Source: Hypsibius dujardini (lineage: Eukaryota; Tardigrada; Eutardigrada; Parachela; Hypsibiidae). Taken from it: 22,230 bases of DNA. The translations under genes and the position numbers were made by a program. Under the pieces are notes generated by a model. The model did no database searches. It saw only the letters and a list, made by a program, of their open reading frames with translations, and was not told the DNA's origin. This document shows, piece after piece, positions 9,438-19,631 of the stretch. The stretch's first letter is position 1. The number at the start of each line of letters is the position of its first letter. Location: assembly GCA_001579985.1 (NCBI GenBank), contig LRSR01014449.1, positions 1-22,230 of the forward strand, read 5' to 3'.

Positions 9438-10661
9438 ATGGCGCTCTTTAAAATGTTGCTGGTCCTGTGCTGCGCTGTAATTGTATTAGGTTCGTGTTGA
9501 TTTGACATGCTCATACCGCCAGTGCCTATAGTGAGCCATTTTTGTTTGTTAAGATCCTCTTGACGATTTCACGTCCAATTGTCAGATGTATGCATCAAAT
9601 TTTAATCATAATATTTTCTCTCATCGATAGGCCCGGTACTGGCGATTAAATGCTACGTCTGTACTTCATATGAGGATGGCCTCAATGCCTTACACCCTAC
9701 GTGAACGCTTCCCTGTTGATTGACTGTGGTCCGAAATCATTGGCCTCTAGTTGGACTTATACTGGGTATGTCACACTTGCTTTCTCAAAAATTAACTGCT
9801 GGATATCTGTCAAACAGTACTTGTACGCTGTACGGTAGTTGCACATTTTCTGGATGATCGCTACTCTTTTTGAAAATGTAATTCGGAAACGCGGATTTAC
9901 TTTTGAAGGCATATTTGGAAGAGTGATTTATACAAAACAGAACAGTAGTTAACGGACAAGGCTTGAACAGAAATTCAGTTTTAGGAATTGTATACGTTGT
10001 AGCATACGGGTCAATTAATGGTTAATTAGTACGAGGTAAAGGCCGTTAAAGGCCGTTTTAGAAATCGTAACAGACCAGGCCGGCAGGCCAGCAGGTGGTG
10101 CATAAGTCGTTTTTGCGAAGTCAACCCGGGGAGATGGAACCGAAGTGGCGCCTCTACTGGACTGCTTGCACACTTCTCCATTCACATTCTTCCCTTCCTT
10201 TTTTTGGACCCAAATTCGAACCGTGAGGCTTAGGAACGAACTAAAATGGGTCAGAGAATTTTTCTGATTGTTTTCAAACCATCTGACATGGCGTGGCAGC
10301 ACTGCAGCGCCGGGAAATTAACATTTAAAAAAAACCGGCCTGGTTAAGTTACGATTTCTAAAGCGGCCTGATTAACGGCCTTTACCTCGTAGCTTTGATG
10401 GGAACTCTAGCAAGAAAAGTCTTGTTCAGTCATTTTCAGGGTGTTCTTCTCATTATGTCTGTGGCCTTTCAGATCCGCAAAGATGGTACAGGCGCGCTTG
10501 CAGAAGAGAAGAGTTTTATGAAGGAGAAGAATATCCCGACTGTAGATGCGTCAATCGTGGTACGTTGATCATTTGACGCTTTGACAGCTGCAATGTAGGA
10601 ACTATGGTACTTTTGTCTTTCATTATTTTTAGAAGGGTACTTATTACTACTTACCTGTTAG
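9438..10661 (+). pseudogene. Small secreted cysteine-rich (Ly6/uPAR-like) gene with a frame break in exon 2
   Basis: Exons are 9438-9489, 9631-9765, 10473-10559 and 10633-10661; all junctions are GT-AG, and an AATAAA lies at 10665-10670. Exon 1 plus the start of exon 2 give a signal peptide (MALFKMLLVLCCAVIVLGPV) and a mature start IKCYVCTSYEDG, the CxxC opening usual for secreted Ly6/Quiver-type proteins. The open frame then hits TGA at 9702-9704. The +1 frame continues with protein-like sequence (YVNASLLIDCGPKSLASS). Exon 3 is Cys/Arg/Glu-rich (RRACRREEFYEGEEYPDCRC) and exon 4 ends YLLLLTC. Either this is a recent pseudogene, or there is a 1-nt assembly error, or an unrecognised splice. A slightly later exon 3 acceptor (start at 10483) would keep the shifted frame open. 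Family assignment is tentative: the Cys count is low for a Ly6 domain. Confidence 0.45.
10032..10389. mobile_element. MITE of 358 bp with about 55-bp terminal inverted repeats and TA target duplication
   Basis: The left end CGAGGTAAAGGCCGTTAA and the right end TTAACGGCCTTTACCTCG are exact reverse complements. The match continues inward with small gaps through TTTAGAAATCGTAAC and ACCAGGCCGG on both arms. TA flanks both sides (10030-10031, 10390-10391), the target-site duplication typical of Tc1/mariner-type elements. The interior has no transposase. It lies in the 707-bp intron of the cysteine-rich gene. An open minus-strand frame across it is not a gene. Confidence 0.88.
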
Positions 10662-10664
10662 TGC

Positions 10665-10670
10665 AATAAA
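10665..10670 (+). promoter_or_regulatory. Poly(A) signal AATAAA
   Basis: AATAAA lies 4 nt after the TAG that closes the short fourth exon of the cysteine-rich gene. It supports that exon as the gene's end. Confidence 0.55.
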
Positions 10671-12070
10671 AATGGTTGCAATAGTGCAAGCGAGACGCAC
10701 CACGATATGGGTTGCTAAAGAGGACACTCCTCTCGACAGAAATGTAGCAAACGTTGTTTGGTCCTTTAGTTTGCTTTCGGTGTGAACTTGATGACTGGCC
10801 AAATGGGCTCAAGGGTTTGCGGTCCAGTACCATCTTTTGCGATTCAACATGACATAGCGACAAGGCCGCTTCAATACTACAGGGTGAATATCTCATTTTT
10901 GGGGAAATGCCCAAATTGGAAATTCTTTTTGCTAGACCTTGAAAGAAGACCGTCAGCTCTTAGTCTCAGCGGTCTGACACTGTGGAGCTTTTATATTGTT
11001 TCTTAAATCGACGCGTTAGGAGCATGCGACTCCATACTTGATTACCTGACGCGCGCAATTAAGGCAAATTCAGCATATTTAACGACTAATTTACTGAGTA
11101 ACAATTTTCCATAGATTGTATGTAGCACGTGGTTCACTAGACATTTTAGACTTTAGAATACTTACTTCGTATGACTATTTTAGCAAAAATCATTTTACTT
11201 TCCTGGGCCATTCGCTCTGAGTTAAGCTTCATTTTGCCGACATTCTGTGGGATATTAGGTAATACCAATTGAAGGATTGAACACTGACTCTTCTAAGTTT
11301 GTGAATGTGTCGAATGCCATGCTTGCTAACAATTAGTCCAATGTTGCAGATACAACACATCAACACCATACTACCGTAGTCACACGGTGCGGACACTTGC
11401 TGAAAAAGTAAACAAAAAATGTCAACATGGACTTCCATGAATGAAAACCACCCGATATGATAGCTTTTAGATGTCTCATACGGCACGAGTCGTCGTCGTC
11501 GCACTCGTTATTGGTTATAGCCAACGTTTTCCTGACAGACACCATTTATTGTATTGACTACACGTGGAACATTCTATAATGGAATCATTACTTAGGGGAT
11601 GGGGGTCAGCGGTCGCACCTCTGATGGATCACTGATACAACCTTTGTCCAAAAAGGATCTGTGCCGCTGTGCCTGGCCACATTTGAATTTGTTAAGCTAT
11701 CCGACATTTGCAGAGACTGCAACGTTTTCACAGGTTTTTGGGGAGCTCGCAATCGAGCAAGTTGAAATTGATCACGGTACTAGTAATGATTCTTCCCTAT
11801 TTCCTATCTGGTTCAATCTGATCTCACTGAGAAACAGAGTGTGGAGCAAATGCAAATATTGGACTGTAGCTGCTTGTATGTAAACTCCCAAGCAAATTTG
11901 CTGGCGCACTCGTACCGACTTGTTTTATGTAATTTCATTCTGAAAGGATTTTGTTGTATTTAAGGATAAATTAGGAGCACCGGCGGATAGATCGCGACCA
12001 ATAAATCAAGATGCTCCCGTTATGTAAGAATTAGCGCAGCATTAACGTTGCTTTTTAAGGGGGCGAAGTA
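10671..12070. other. Intergenic region, no gene recognised
   Basis: Several 70-95-residue open frames occur on both strands, but none has a signal peptide, family motif, composition shift or matching splice partner. I see nothing that I would annotate. Confidence 0.5.
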
Positions 12071-12349
12071 CCGTATTCCCCCGATCTCAAGGGACAGTTA
12101 AGCCCCACCCCCTCCAGTCATCGGTTGACTGTTCAATGGGATTCACTGTGTCGTGATTGGTTGAAATTTAAGCGCAACTTAGCTGCGATTGATTGATTGA
12201 TTAAGAGGGATTTCTTGACGCACAAATTAGATGAGTTGATTGATTGATTGTAGGTAAACAATAGCAAACGGTGATGAACAGATAAGATCCGGGGTGGATC
12301 AAATTAACTGGTAGGGCAAAAAGTGTCCCTTCAGATCGGGGGAATACGG
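12071..12349. mobile_element. MITE of 279 bp with 28-bp terminal inverted repeats and TA target duplication
   Basis: The left end CCGTATTCCCCCGATCTCAA and the right end read in reverse complement CCGTATTCCCCCGATCTGAA differ at one base. The match continues as GGGACA. TA flanks both ends (12069-12070, 12350-12351), again Tc1/mariner-like. The interior has two TTGATTGATTGATT runs (about 12185-12250) and no coding sequence. Its ends are unrelated to the 10032-10389 element, so two MITE families are present. Confidence 0.85.
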
Positions 12350-12351
12350 TA

Positions 12352-13015
12352 GGCAAGTACTACAGTACTATTATATGATATGTAGCACCCTCACTATCAA
12401 GAAGACCGCCCTTTTATCCATGCCACTTTTGTACCAAAAGACAACAATTTTTATTTTTGTATAGCTGATGCACTGCTCAACTTATGCTCTTGGTTTTGGG
12501 ATACTATCACACATCTACAGTGCACTATGCACTTCTACTACTAGTCATCCACAATGATTTTCCACGACTATTTAGTTTTTCGTATTATTTTTTCTTGAGA
12601 ATAACTGGCACAAAGAATTGTTTGAATATCTACCGTATCCGTATCAAGTTGATTGGATCTGTGAAAGTGTCATTAAGACCACCTTACCAGGTCTAACTTA
12701 TCAAAAAGGTTCAACGCTCCGGTGTCCCTTGTCAGCAAGGGACAATTGGGTCGTTCATTCTGACCGGCCAAACATTCCTGGACGGGAGCTTGGAGCAAAC
12801 TGTTGAGCAAGTCTCCGAAATGAGGTGATATTATTGGAGCGGTTGTAATATTTTGCAGCGTTCATTTGCCGCTGATAATTTGAAAGGCTAGAGTGAATGG
12901 CCAATCGCCAAAAAAAACTTGCAGAGTTCAAGTAATATTGTGGCAAAAAGGAAATCCGTTGATATAACCGTTTATGGGTCAAACTGGTCACCAATTAATT
13001 ACATACAAAACTTTT
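12352..13015. other. Intergenic stretch downstream of the SOD gene
   Basis: No gene was seen. A short perfect hairpin (GTCCCTT-GTCAGC-AAGGGAC, 12724-12743) is the only structure noted. The SOD 3' UTR should start at 13015 and run leftward; no AATAAA close to the stop was found. Confidence 0.45.
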
Positions 13016-14526
13016 TTAGTGTGAAACTCCAATAATTCCACAAGCAATCCGTGCTCCGGCGTTGCCAGTCTCACGACTCTGCTGGTCGCCTCCACGTCCC
13101 AAATCGTCGGGCTTTTCGTGGATGACCAGAGTCCGCCCGATGACTAGCGTTGGAGCCGGAGGATAGAGCGAGATCAACGGAGTGGAAAGAATGAAAACAG
13201 CCGGACCATAATCTGCAAATTATATAATTCAATTAAAGTTAAGAAGTAAGATTTTTAATTTCTAGCTAACCAACCTCCAGCATAAATATTGCCAAGGTCG
13301 CCGGCATGCGGTGGACTGTGCACATCGTCCGGAGAGCCGTGGGACACGCCCTCTGGGTTAAAGTGCGAACCGGCGGATTCACAACTCTTGCTCACATCGC
13401 CCAATGAGTGAATGTGAATTCCGTGGTCCCCTAAAGACAAAAGTACATACATGATCAGAGAAGGAAAAGCGGAAGCGAGAAAGGAAGCTTGTTTACCTGG
13501 TCGTAAGCCGTTGACTCGTCCGGTAATTTCCACCGGCTGGTCTACCCCGCTCTGCGACAGATTGAACACGCCGGTGATTCCGAACTGGCTACTTAGCACT
13601 ACGACTGCCTTCAGTGGCTTAGCATATCCGACCGGAGCCAACTGCTTCGGATCGTATGGCGCACTGGCGAAGGGAAATTGCGCAGCGTACTGTGAGTCGG
13701 GTTGAGGGTCGCCGCCAGGTCTCCGGTACTGCGGGACCGAGGCGTCGTAGTTGATGGCCGCACTCGGCCCATACGGCGAAGGACCCAATCCAGAATCTTG
13801 TCGAGGTGTTGGGAAGAACGGTCGAACAAAAGCGGCAGCGATAGGATCCAGCTGACTGGCGGCCAACTCCAGGGCGGCGGGTCCGGCTCCTGAGGGGAAC
13901 CCAAAGCCACGCCCCATTCCACCTCCGCCCATAAACTGTGCGCGAGCCTGTAATGCGTGTTCCAGTTGACGGAGATTGGCCGCTCCAAGCAAGGCTTGTC
14001 CCGCCATCATGTTATTGAACTCGAACGGACGGTTGGACGGACCGCCGTCCATATTCAAGCCGCGACCAGACAGACCACTGGGTCCCGGACCCATTCCACC
14101 GTCAAAACCTCGACCGGACCCTCCCAATCCCGGAAACGGCCCGGATGGGGCTCTGTTGAAGGCATTCGGTTCGTTCCTCGACGGTTCGCGTTCCCGTTGC
14201 GGGAACGGACCGGCGTTCTGGGGGTTAAACCGACTGGGACTGAAACCGTTAAATTCCCTTGCTCCGAGGCTGCCTCCTCCTCCACCAAACTCCCGTCCTC
14301 CGCCGCCACCGTTGGGTTTCGGTCCGTTATGTGCATTGGGAAACGGCTGCTGCCGAGCTTCTGCTTGCTGCTGCTGTTGATTTTGGTGGAAGGAACCTTG
14401 CTGTTGCTTTCCGTTCCGTTGCTGCTCTTCCTGTTGCTGATTAGGAAAACCCGATAAACCGTAAACCGCTGTCGAAGCACTGAAAAGGATGACAAAGAGT
14501 TTGGTAGTCCAGCATGTGAAACCCAT
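13016..14526 (-). CDS. SOD: Secreted Cu/Zn superoxide dismutase with long disordered N-terminal extension, 460 aa
   Basis: Converts superoxide to O2 and H2O2; the signal peptide ([20 protein letters not shown], residues 1-20, plus a few more) puts it outside the cell or in the secretory path. Exons on the minus strand are 14526-13497, 13430-13275 and 13212-13016, with introns of 66 and 62 bp and consistent phases (1383 nt). Residues about 25-300 are low complexity: a poly-Gln part, then Gly/Pro/Asn/Phe/Arg-rich sequence. The SOD domain spans about 303-460. GIHIH holds Cu ligands H349/H351. SHFNP (H366), VSHG (H374) and HAGDLGN (H385, D388) complete the bridging and Zn sites. [10 protein letters not shown] supplies H427. 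The disulphide Cys pair (C360, C453) and active-site Arg (R450, ARIACG) are kept, so the enzyme should be active. The loop between GDLGN and IGRTLV is unusual (Pro-rich, no GVA motif). SOD1 itself is about 154 aa. Confidence 0.95.
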
Positions 14527-15774
14527 TTTGAGAGGAGAGTGTTAGTCCACTCGGAGGGAATTTCACCGAGGGGGTCTCTAGGCGTTCATCGGTGTGTACG
14601 GGTAATGGATAAGCCTGAAATAATCTCATGTGAACCGTTAGCGAGGGTATGCGACAGTGGTTTTGTATGCTTCCCAAAGCCGTCCGGCTGCTTTGCCGTT
14701 TAATGATGAGGGTCCGTAACTGCGCAAGTGGTTAGCATGTGTGTTGACATTATTAAGATGGAGGGAGATATGCGGATGGATTAATTAAGAGAGACCGAGA
14801 GAGAGAGAGGGTACGTGACGGTCAAGCACGCGCACCTCTAGGGCGTTTCAAGCGAGCACCTCCTCGACGGGCAAACAGACTTACCATCGGTAGGACATGG
14901 TGAGGCTTCTCCCCCGTAGTGTGTAAGTGAGGCGAGAGCGCGGCGGTTGTCACGGGCGTCGGTCATGCTTTAAGGCTCAAGTTATGCAATTTGCTCTCCC
15001 TCTCACCGGGGTGAAAGTCAAATCAAGAGTGCAGCGTCTTGAGTAAGTTAGCGGTTTAATTAAAAACGGTTTATGCAGGTGCTGCAGAGGGTAAGTGCTC
15101 CACCATCACTACGACTGCTCGTTGGCCGAGTTGTGTCTGCACATTGTATTTTAACCACATCAAGTTCACTGCCGTTTACAAGGTGTATGTATTTCTATAA
15201 TGACTCTTTTCTGGTGGTCAGTCATAATAAGAAAACGCATGCAGAGGATAAAAATAGCGCAAATATATATTGTAATAAGCGACAATACTCTATCAGTATT
15301 GGAGCATATTGATGTAATAATAGTCCCAGATCGAGGTGAATCAAGACATTCTTGACCGGTGATCAGGAGGCACAAAATAACCCTCACAGTATGCAGTCTT
15401 CAGATACGAAACTGCTCTTCACTTTTCGACCAAAAGGAAAGCTGCAATCCGTGATAAAATTCATTTTTTTAAAGCAGCAATGACAGTGCTTTAAAGAAAG
15501 AAGATGAAAAGTTGACTCGGTTGTGCACGGCTATAACATTTAACTGCTCAGGTGACTAAGGAGAGATGAGCTAGACAAGGTCGCTTGTTCAATGTTTTTA
15601 GCTCTAGTGCAAAATGATGAACTTACAGATTCCGTTGATTGACAGACAGTTCAGCTGGATAAAAATTCGTCAAGTGGGAAGGTGTATTCTATATCACGAA
15701 AGGATAATTATGCTTGAAATAGTTGGTATATCTCAGCGACAATGAGGTAGGTATTGTAAAGGAGCATTAACAAG
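14527..15774. other. Region upstream of SOD and downstream of the repeat-unit gene
   Basis: The SOD promoter and 5' UTR should lie at its left end. A GA-rich tract (14788-14810) that could bind GAGA-type factors is the only regulatory-looking sequence. The right part is the likely 3' UTR of the minus-strand gene ending at 15775. No coding exon was seen. Confidence 0.5.
14788..14810. repeat. GA-rich simple repeat upstream of SOD
   Basis: AGAGAGACCGAGAGAGAGAG tract about 260 bp upstream of the SOD start codon. A GAGA-element role is possible but unproven. Confidence 0.6.
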
Positions 15775-17690
15775 CTAGATGGTTGTTGTTGAAGCTCCTC
15801 CCAAAGGGTCGTTGATGATGCCTCCAGAAGAAGGTGCAAGCTTGTAGCAGGACATGACGTTGGACATGGGTCCCGGTGGAGTCGCCCACTACAAATAGAA
15901 CGTGACAAATAGAAGTCTCAACTGTGGCTTCACCAGTTACTATAACCAAATGAATTAATCTCAAGCTGACTTTCAGCAACACGCATATTTCCCTTTAAGT
16001 AATTTCAATCTCATAAACCAATCTTGCTTAAGCTATACATAACTGGTGCGAAGACAGGTTGAAAAGCGGTGTTGAAAAATGACCTACTCAAACCTCACTG
16101 GCATCCTCTTCGACCTACCGAGGCGTCCATGGCATTGACCACGGGGATAGTAAGGAGGGCGGCAAGCGGTTTGCCGGCAGCGTCCTTTCCGAAAAGGGCC
16201 AATCTGGCCCCGTCGATGTTGATCATGGCAGTGACATTAGCCAGTGTGAAGTCATTGATTTCGTACGCGGTCCCACTTTCCTCGGCCACGTGTCCTTTGA
16301 AAAGTGCACCGAGACCTGAAGCACGTGATGTCTGCTAAATGAAGCAGAATTCCATTCAAGGTCAAACAGTAAATCAACTTACGTTATATCAATTATTTGC
16401 CGGGCAGATAAACGGAGAATCTATCCATCTCCGAGCCGAACTTGATAGTTCCCTCTTGGCATTTGTAGCCTGACCCTGGATGCTGCTGCGTGCAATTTAA
16501 TCCTGCCGCACCTGACGCCTATTACGGGTGAGAAAGAATTTTTTAAGATAAACCAAATATAGCCAAAGGCCCCATTTCTTATCATGATGGAGCGACTTAC
16601 AGTAACAAAGGTGAATTGACTGTTGCCGTCGTCGACGGACCGAACAATAGGCCCGGACGGAGTTCCCTGGAAGAGCGTGCTAATTGCAGCGGCTGCTCCG
16701 ACAGCTGACAGTTTGCCCTCGGAAATATTGAACTGTTGCACGCATTTGCCTAAATGTTTTTTTTGCAAAGAATCGAAATGAGAAATTGAATGATTGTTGA
16801 GAAAATAGAATGAGTATACGGTACTATTACCCTGGAAGAAAAATGAAGATGACTTGCTAGCATCCTTGGGATTAGATACGTGGACCCAGTCGAAGGCAGC
16901 CTCGCAGAAGGTGGCGCTGTTGCAGTTGCTACTTGACGGAACTGTCACAGGCTTAATTGTGGTGGCCGGATGAAGGATGTAACCCGCCTGGATGGAGGGA
17001 GATTCGGAAGGAGTAAGGGTGGTTGGAGCATCAGTCTGGTTTGGGGAGCTCGAGGAAGCGGAGCAAGTCAGCATGTTCGCCAGTGCTCCAGGTTGAGTAA
17101 GCCACTGCAAATGCAATGTATGCTGTAGATTATTGAGCCCATCTTTAGAATGAATAATCTTTTATTCTTTTTCCAATCTAATTGTAAATATGAAATAAAG
17201 TAAATGCTGTTTTAAGGCAACAAGCAAACCAAACTTAATCGAATTGATTTAGAGAGCACTTACTACAGCAGTTGCGGTATCCGTGGGGAAGGTCATGACT
17301 CCGGCTACCAATTTATCAGCAGCGTCCTTTCCGAAAACGGCCGTCTGCTTGCCGTCAATGTTGAGCATGCTCGTGACGCGAGGCATCTTGAAGATGATTA
17401 AGGTGCCGATGAGACTACTTGACCCAGAGGAAGGGTACAACCAATCTTGATAAATTGCCGGTTTCTGATTGGGATCTGGCAAACAATAATAATACTGATT
17501 ATAACTAGACTACAGTTTAGGGTTGCTGAAAGGGAGTTTATTTACAGTCTGTCCAGGTGATGCCGGTGGAGTTGCTTCTAACGGATACTCCATTGTCCAA
17601 GCCGAAACCGCTAATAATGCTACCTTGCTCGCAGTTGTACTTGCTGGATCCTGATTGCAACTGGCAGTTGAGTGCCCCTATCTCGGAAGA
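15775..17690 (-). CDS. Unrecognised gene of tandem two-exon repeat units (three A-B pairs plus terminal A), 5' end unresolved
   Basis: Seven minus-strand exons are 17690-17546 (A1), 17475-17264 (B1), 17104-16831 (A2), 16749-16601 (B2), 16518-16383 (A3), 16315-16119 (B3) and 15888-15775 (A4, ends TAG). Every A-to-B intron is phase 1 and every B-to-A intron phase 0. A exons share GALNCQLQSGSSKYNCEQGS / AGLNCTQQHPGSGYKCQEGT, that is N-C-x(8-9)-Y-x-C-x-x-G. B exons share MLNIDGKQTAVFGKDAADK / MINIDGARLALFGKDAAGK, more weakly FNISEGKLSAVGAAAA in B2. Each A then opens with W-x-T-x-P-G or a relic of it. A2 has a Ser/Thr/Pro linker. Paired Cys suggest an extracellular protein, but no signal-peptide exon was found in phase 0 upstream. 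I know no family with this pattern. A3 carries in-frame TAA codons (16393-16395, 16384-16386) just before a good GTAAGT donor. The gene may therefore be broken, end there in one isoform, or use another donor. Confidence 0.65.
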
Positions 17691-19582
17691 CTGTAAAAAA
17701 GATCACGCTGCTTAGCTGAATAAGAAAAAAAGAAAGAATAATAATATAGATACATAGACTTAACTCGGACTTACTAACTTAGCCTCACATTAAAAAGAGA
17801 AAAATGGCCGTTCTTCTCTTGCATGCAACGAGTAATCGGGCCAGGTGGACACACCCAATGATATTTGACGAGTGTGATGTGGAAGAGAGAGAAAAGATTG
17901 CCTCGGTCGAGGGCGTTTTATTGGATTCGGCTTTGTAGTGTATTGTAGTACTGAAGACAAGTCTCGCAAAGCCTGGATCAGACAACCATTAAAACAACAC
18001 ATCTTTCTCTCGCCAGTTCGAATGGATTCCACAAGTGAGGGAAACAGGAGCGAGTCGGGCTGTTTTCTGGAGATTCTTTTTTAACAAATTAAATGTTATT
18101 ATAGGTAATGGAAATGCTGCGGTATGTATTATAACCTGTTCCGTTCTTTGGTATAATGCCGGGTTGGACGGTCGGAAGCGGAGGATTTGGATTGGGTCGA
18201 ACTTCCGTCTAGTCCTTATTCATAATCCGGTGCGTAGAGAATGTTCAGACCGATGGGCTGGACTCTCCGTCTACTGCTGCTGGTCTGCAAGAGAATCGCC
18301 ATGAATGGTGAACAGTCAACGATAAAATATACAGCACATTAAATAATGCGAAATACCAAAATGTATGTGTCTTTTTGTGGGTGACGGAAAGTAAGGTTAA
18401 CGGTTTGATTGGAAGGGTATACCAGCTGGTTGGGAGGATATATTTGGTCCATTGGGCGGAATCGGAGTCCAAATTATCTGAGACTCGTTGGGTAAAGTAT
18501 TTATAGAGGATAGAAGACTTCCGTTATAGAAGACCCAGGTCGGTGATGACATTGGCAGCGCCACCTCTTGACTATACTATATTATTATAATGCTCTAACT
18601 CTAATTATAGGCTGGTCCCCTTCTACAATTTTAAAGATTACCCTTCAATATGCGTTCTCGTGAATTATTCAGTCAATTCAGACATATTTCTTTTAATATC
18701 AATAGACGCCTCTTCTTATGGTAAGAAATATATTGACAATCACAATATTTGGTTCACTAAGTAGTAAATGAACAATAATAATTTTGTAAATCAGACTATT
18801 GATTGATGTATAGTCCATGTCGATTTTACTAAATTTTGATCCCTTTTTTTCCAGACAGGAATTTCCAAGATATATTTTTAAATTAAGGGTATCCCATCAG
18901 AAATTGAGTATTAGACAGTCAGAAAGTTGATCTTCCAGTAGAAATATAAGAGCAATAGATCCTATTGCAAGTGCCAAGCTCCTTGGTCCAATTTAAATGT
19001 TCAATCATTTTTTTAGCTCTCACAACCTTTGATAGCCGCCACAAAGACCTTATCACATCCTGCTAGCACAATAATTAAGTAAATCTCACTCTTGCCTCAG
19101 CGATTTTGAGTTTGCTGCTTTTCGAGTCAGTGCTTTTCTACTCAAAAGCGATTCACTGCGACAGTACTCTGTAAATCAATTGAATCAATAAACATCGGTT
19201 ATAACACGTGAAATTTTGATGTTTTTTTATTTGGGCTTCCTATTCCAGAAGTTGAAACGAGCCGAGTGCGAGGTGAGACTTGTTTTTACTAGTCGATTTA
19301 TATTTTAGGCCAGGCTGCCAATCCAGGCTGCCTTTCCTGAAAAGGGTATAAATCTAAAGCGAATGTAGGTATACATAACATTTCCTTGGTTTACGTTTCG
19401 TACTTTGAGCGAGCTTGTGAGGTTTATCCAGTAATATACCAGTACCCTTAAAAGTTTGATATTAAATTCTACTTGAATATACGCCCCTGCTTTTATGGTT
19501 TCAAAATTCAGGGTCAAAACTTGCGCTCAACTGCCAGTGTGAAATTTGCAGTTATGGTATCCCATTAAAGGTGTACTTTTCC

Positions 19583-19631
19583 GAAAATATTACCGCCATT
19601 CTTCCATTGGACGAATACCGGTAATATTTTC
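19583..19631. repeat. 49-bp inverted repeat (hairpin)
   Basis: GAAAATATTACCG on the left and CGGTAATATTTTC on the right are exact reverse complements (13 bp). A second match (ATTC/GAAT) lies inside. The spacer is about 23 bp. Confidence 0.75.

Noticed and set aside
10015-10302. 95-residue minus-strand open frame
   Set aside because: It runs across the left TIR and interior of the MITE and has no family resemblance.
12618-12806. 62-residue plus-strand frame
   Set aside because: No signal peptide, homology or splice support; ordinary intergenic composition.
13957-14457. Long plus-strand open frames opposite the SOD gene
   Set aside because: G+C-rich, low-complexity coding DNA leaves antisense frames open. 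The minus frame has a signal peptide and joins the SOD domain.
17785-18032. Minus-strand frames as the signal-peptide exon of the repeat-unit gene
   Set aside because: Not hydrophobic enough, and no donor gives the required phase-0 junction with a signal-like sequence.
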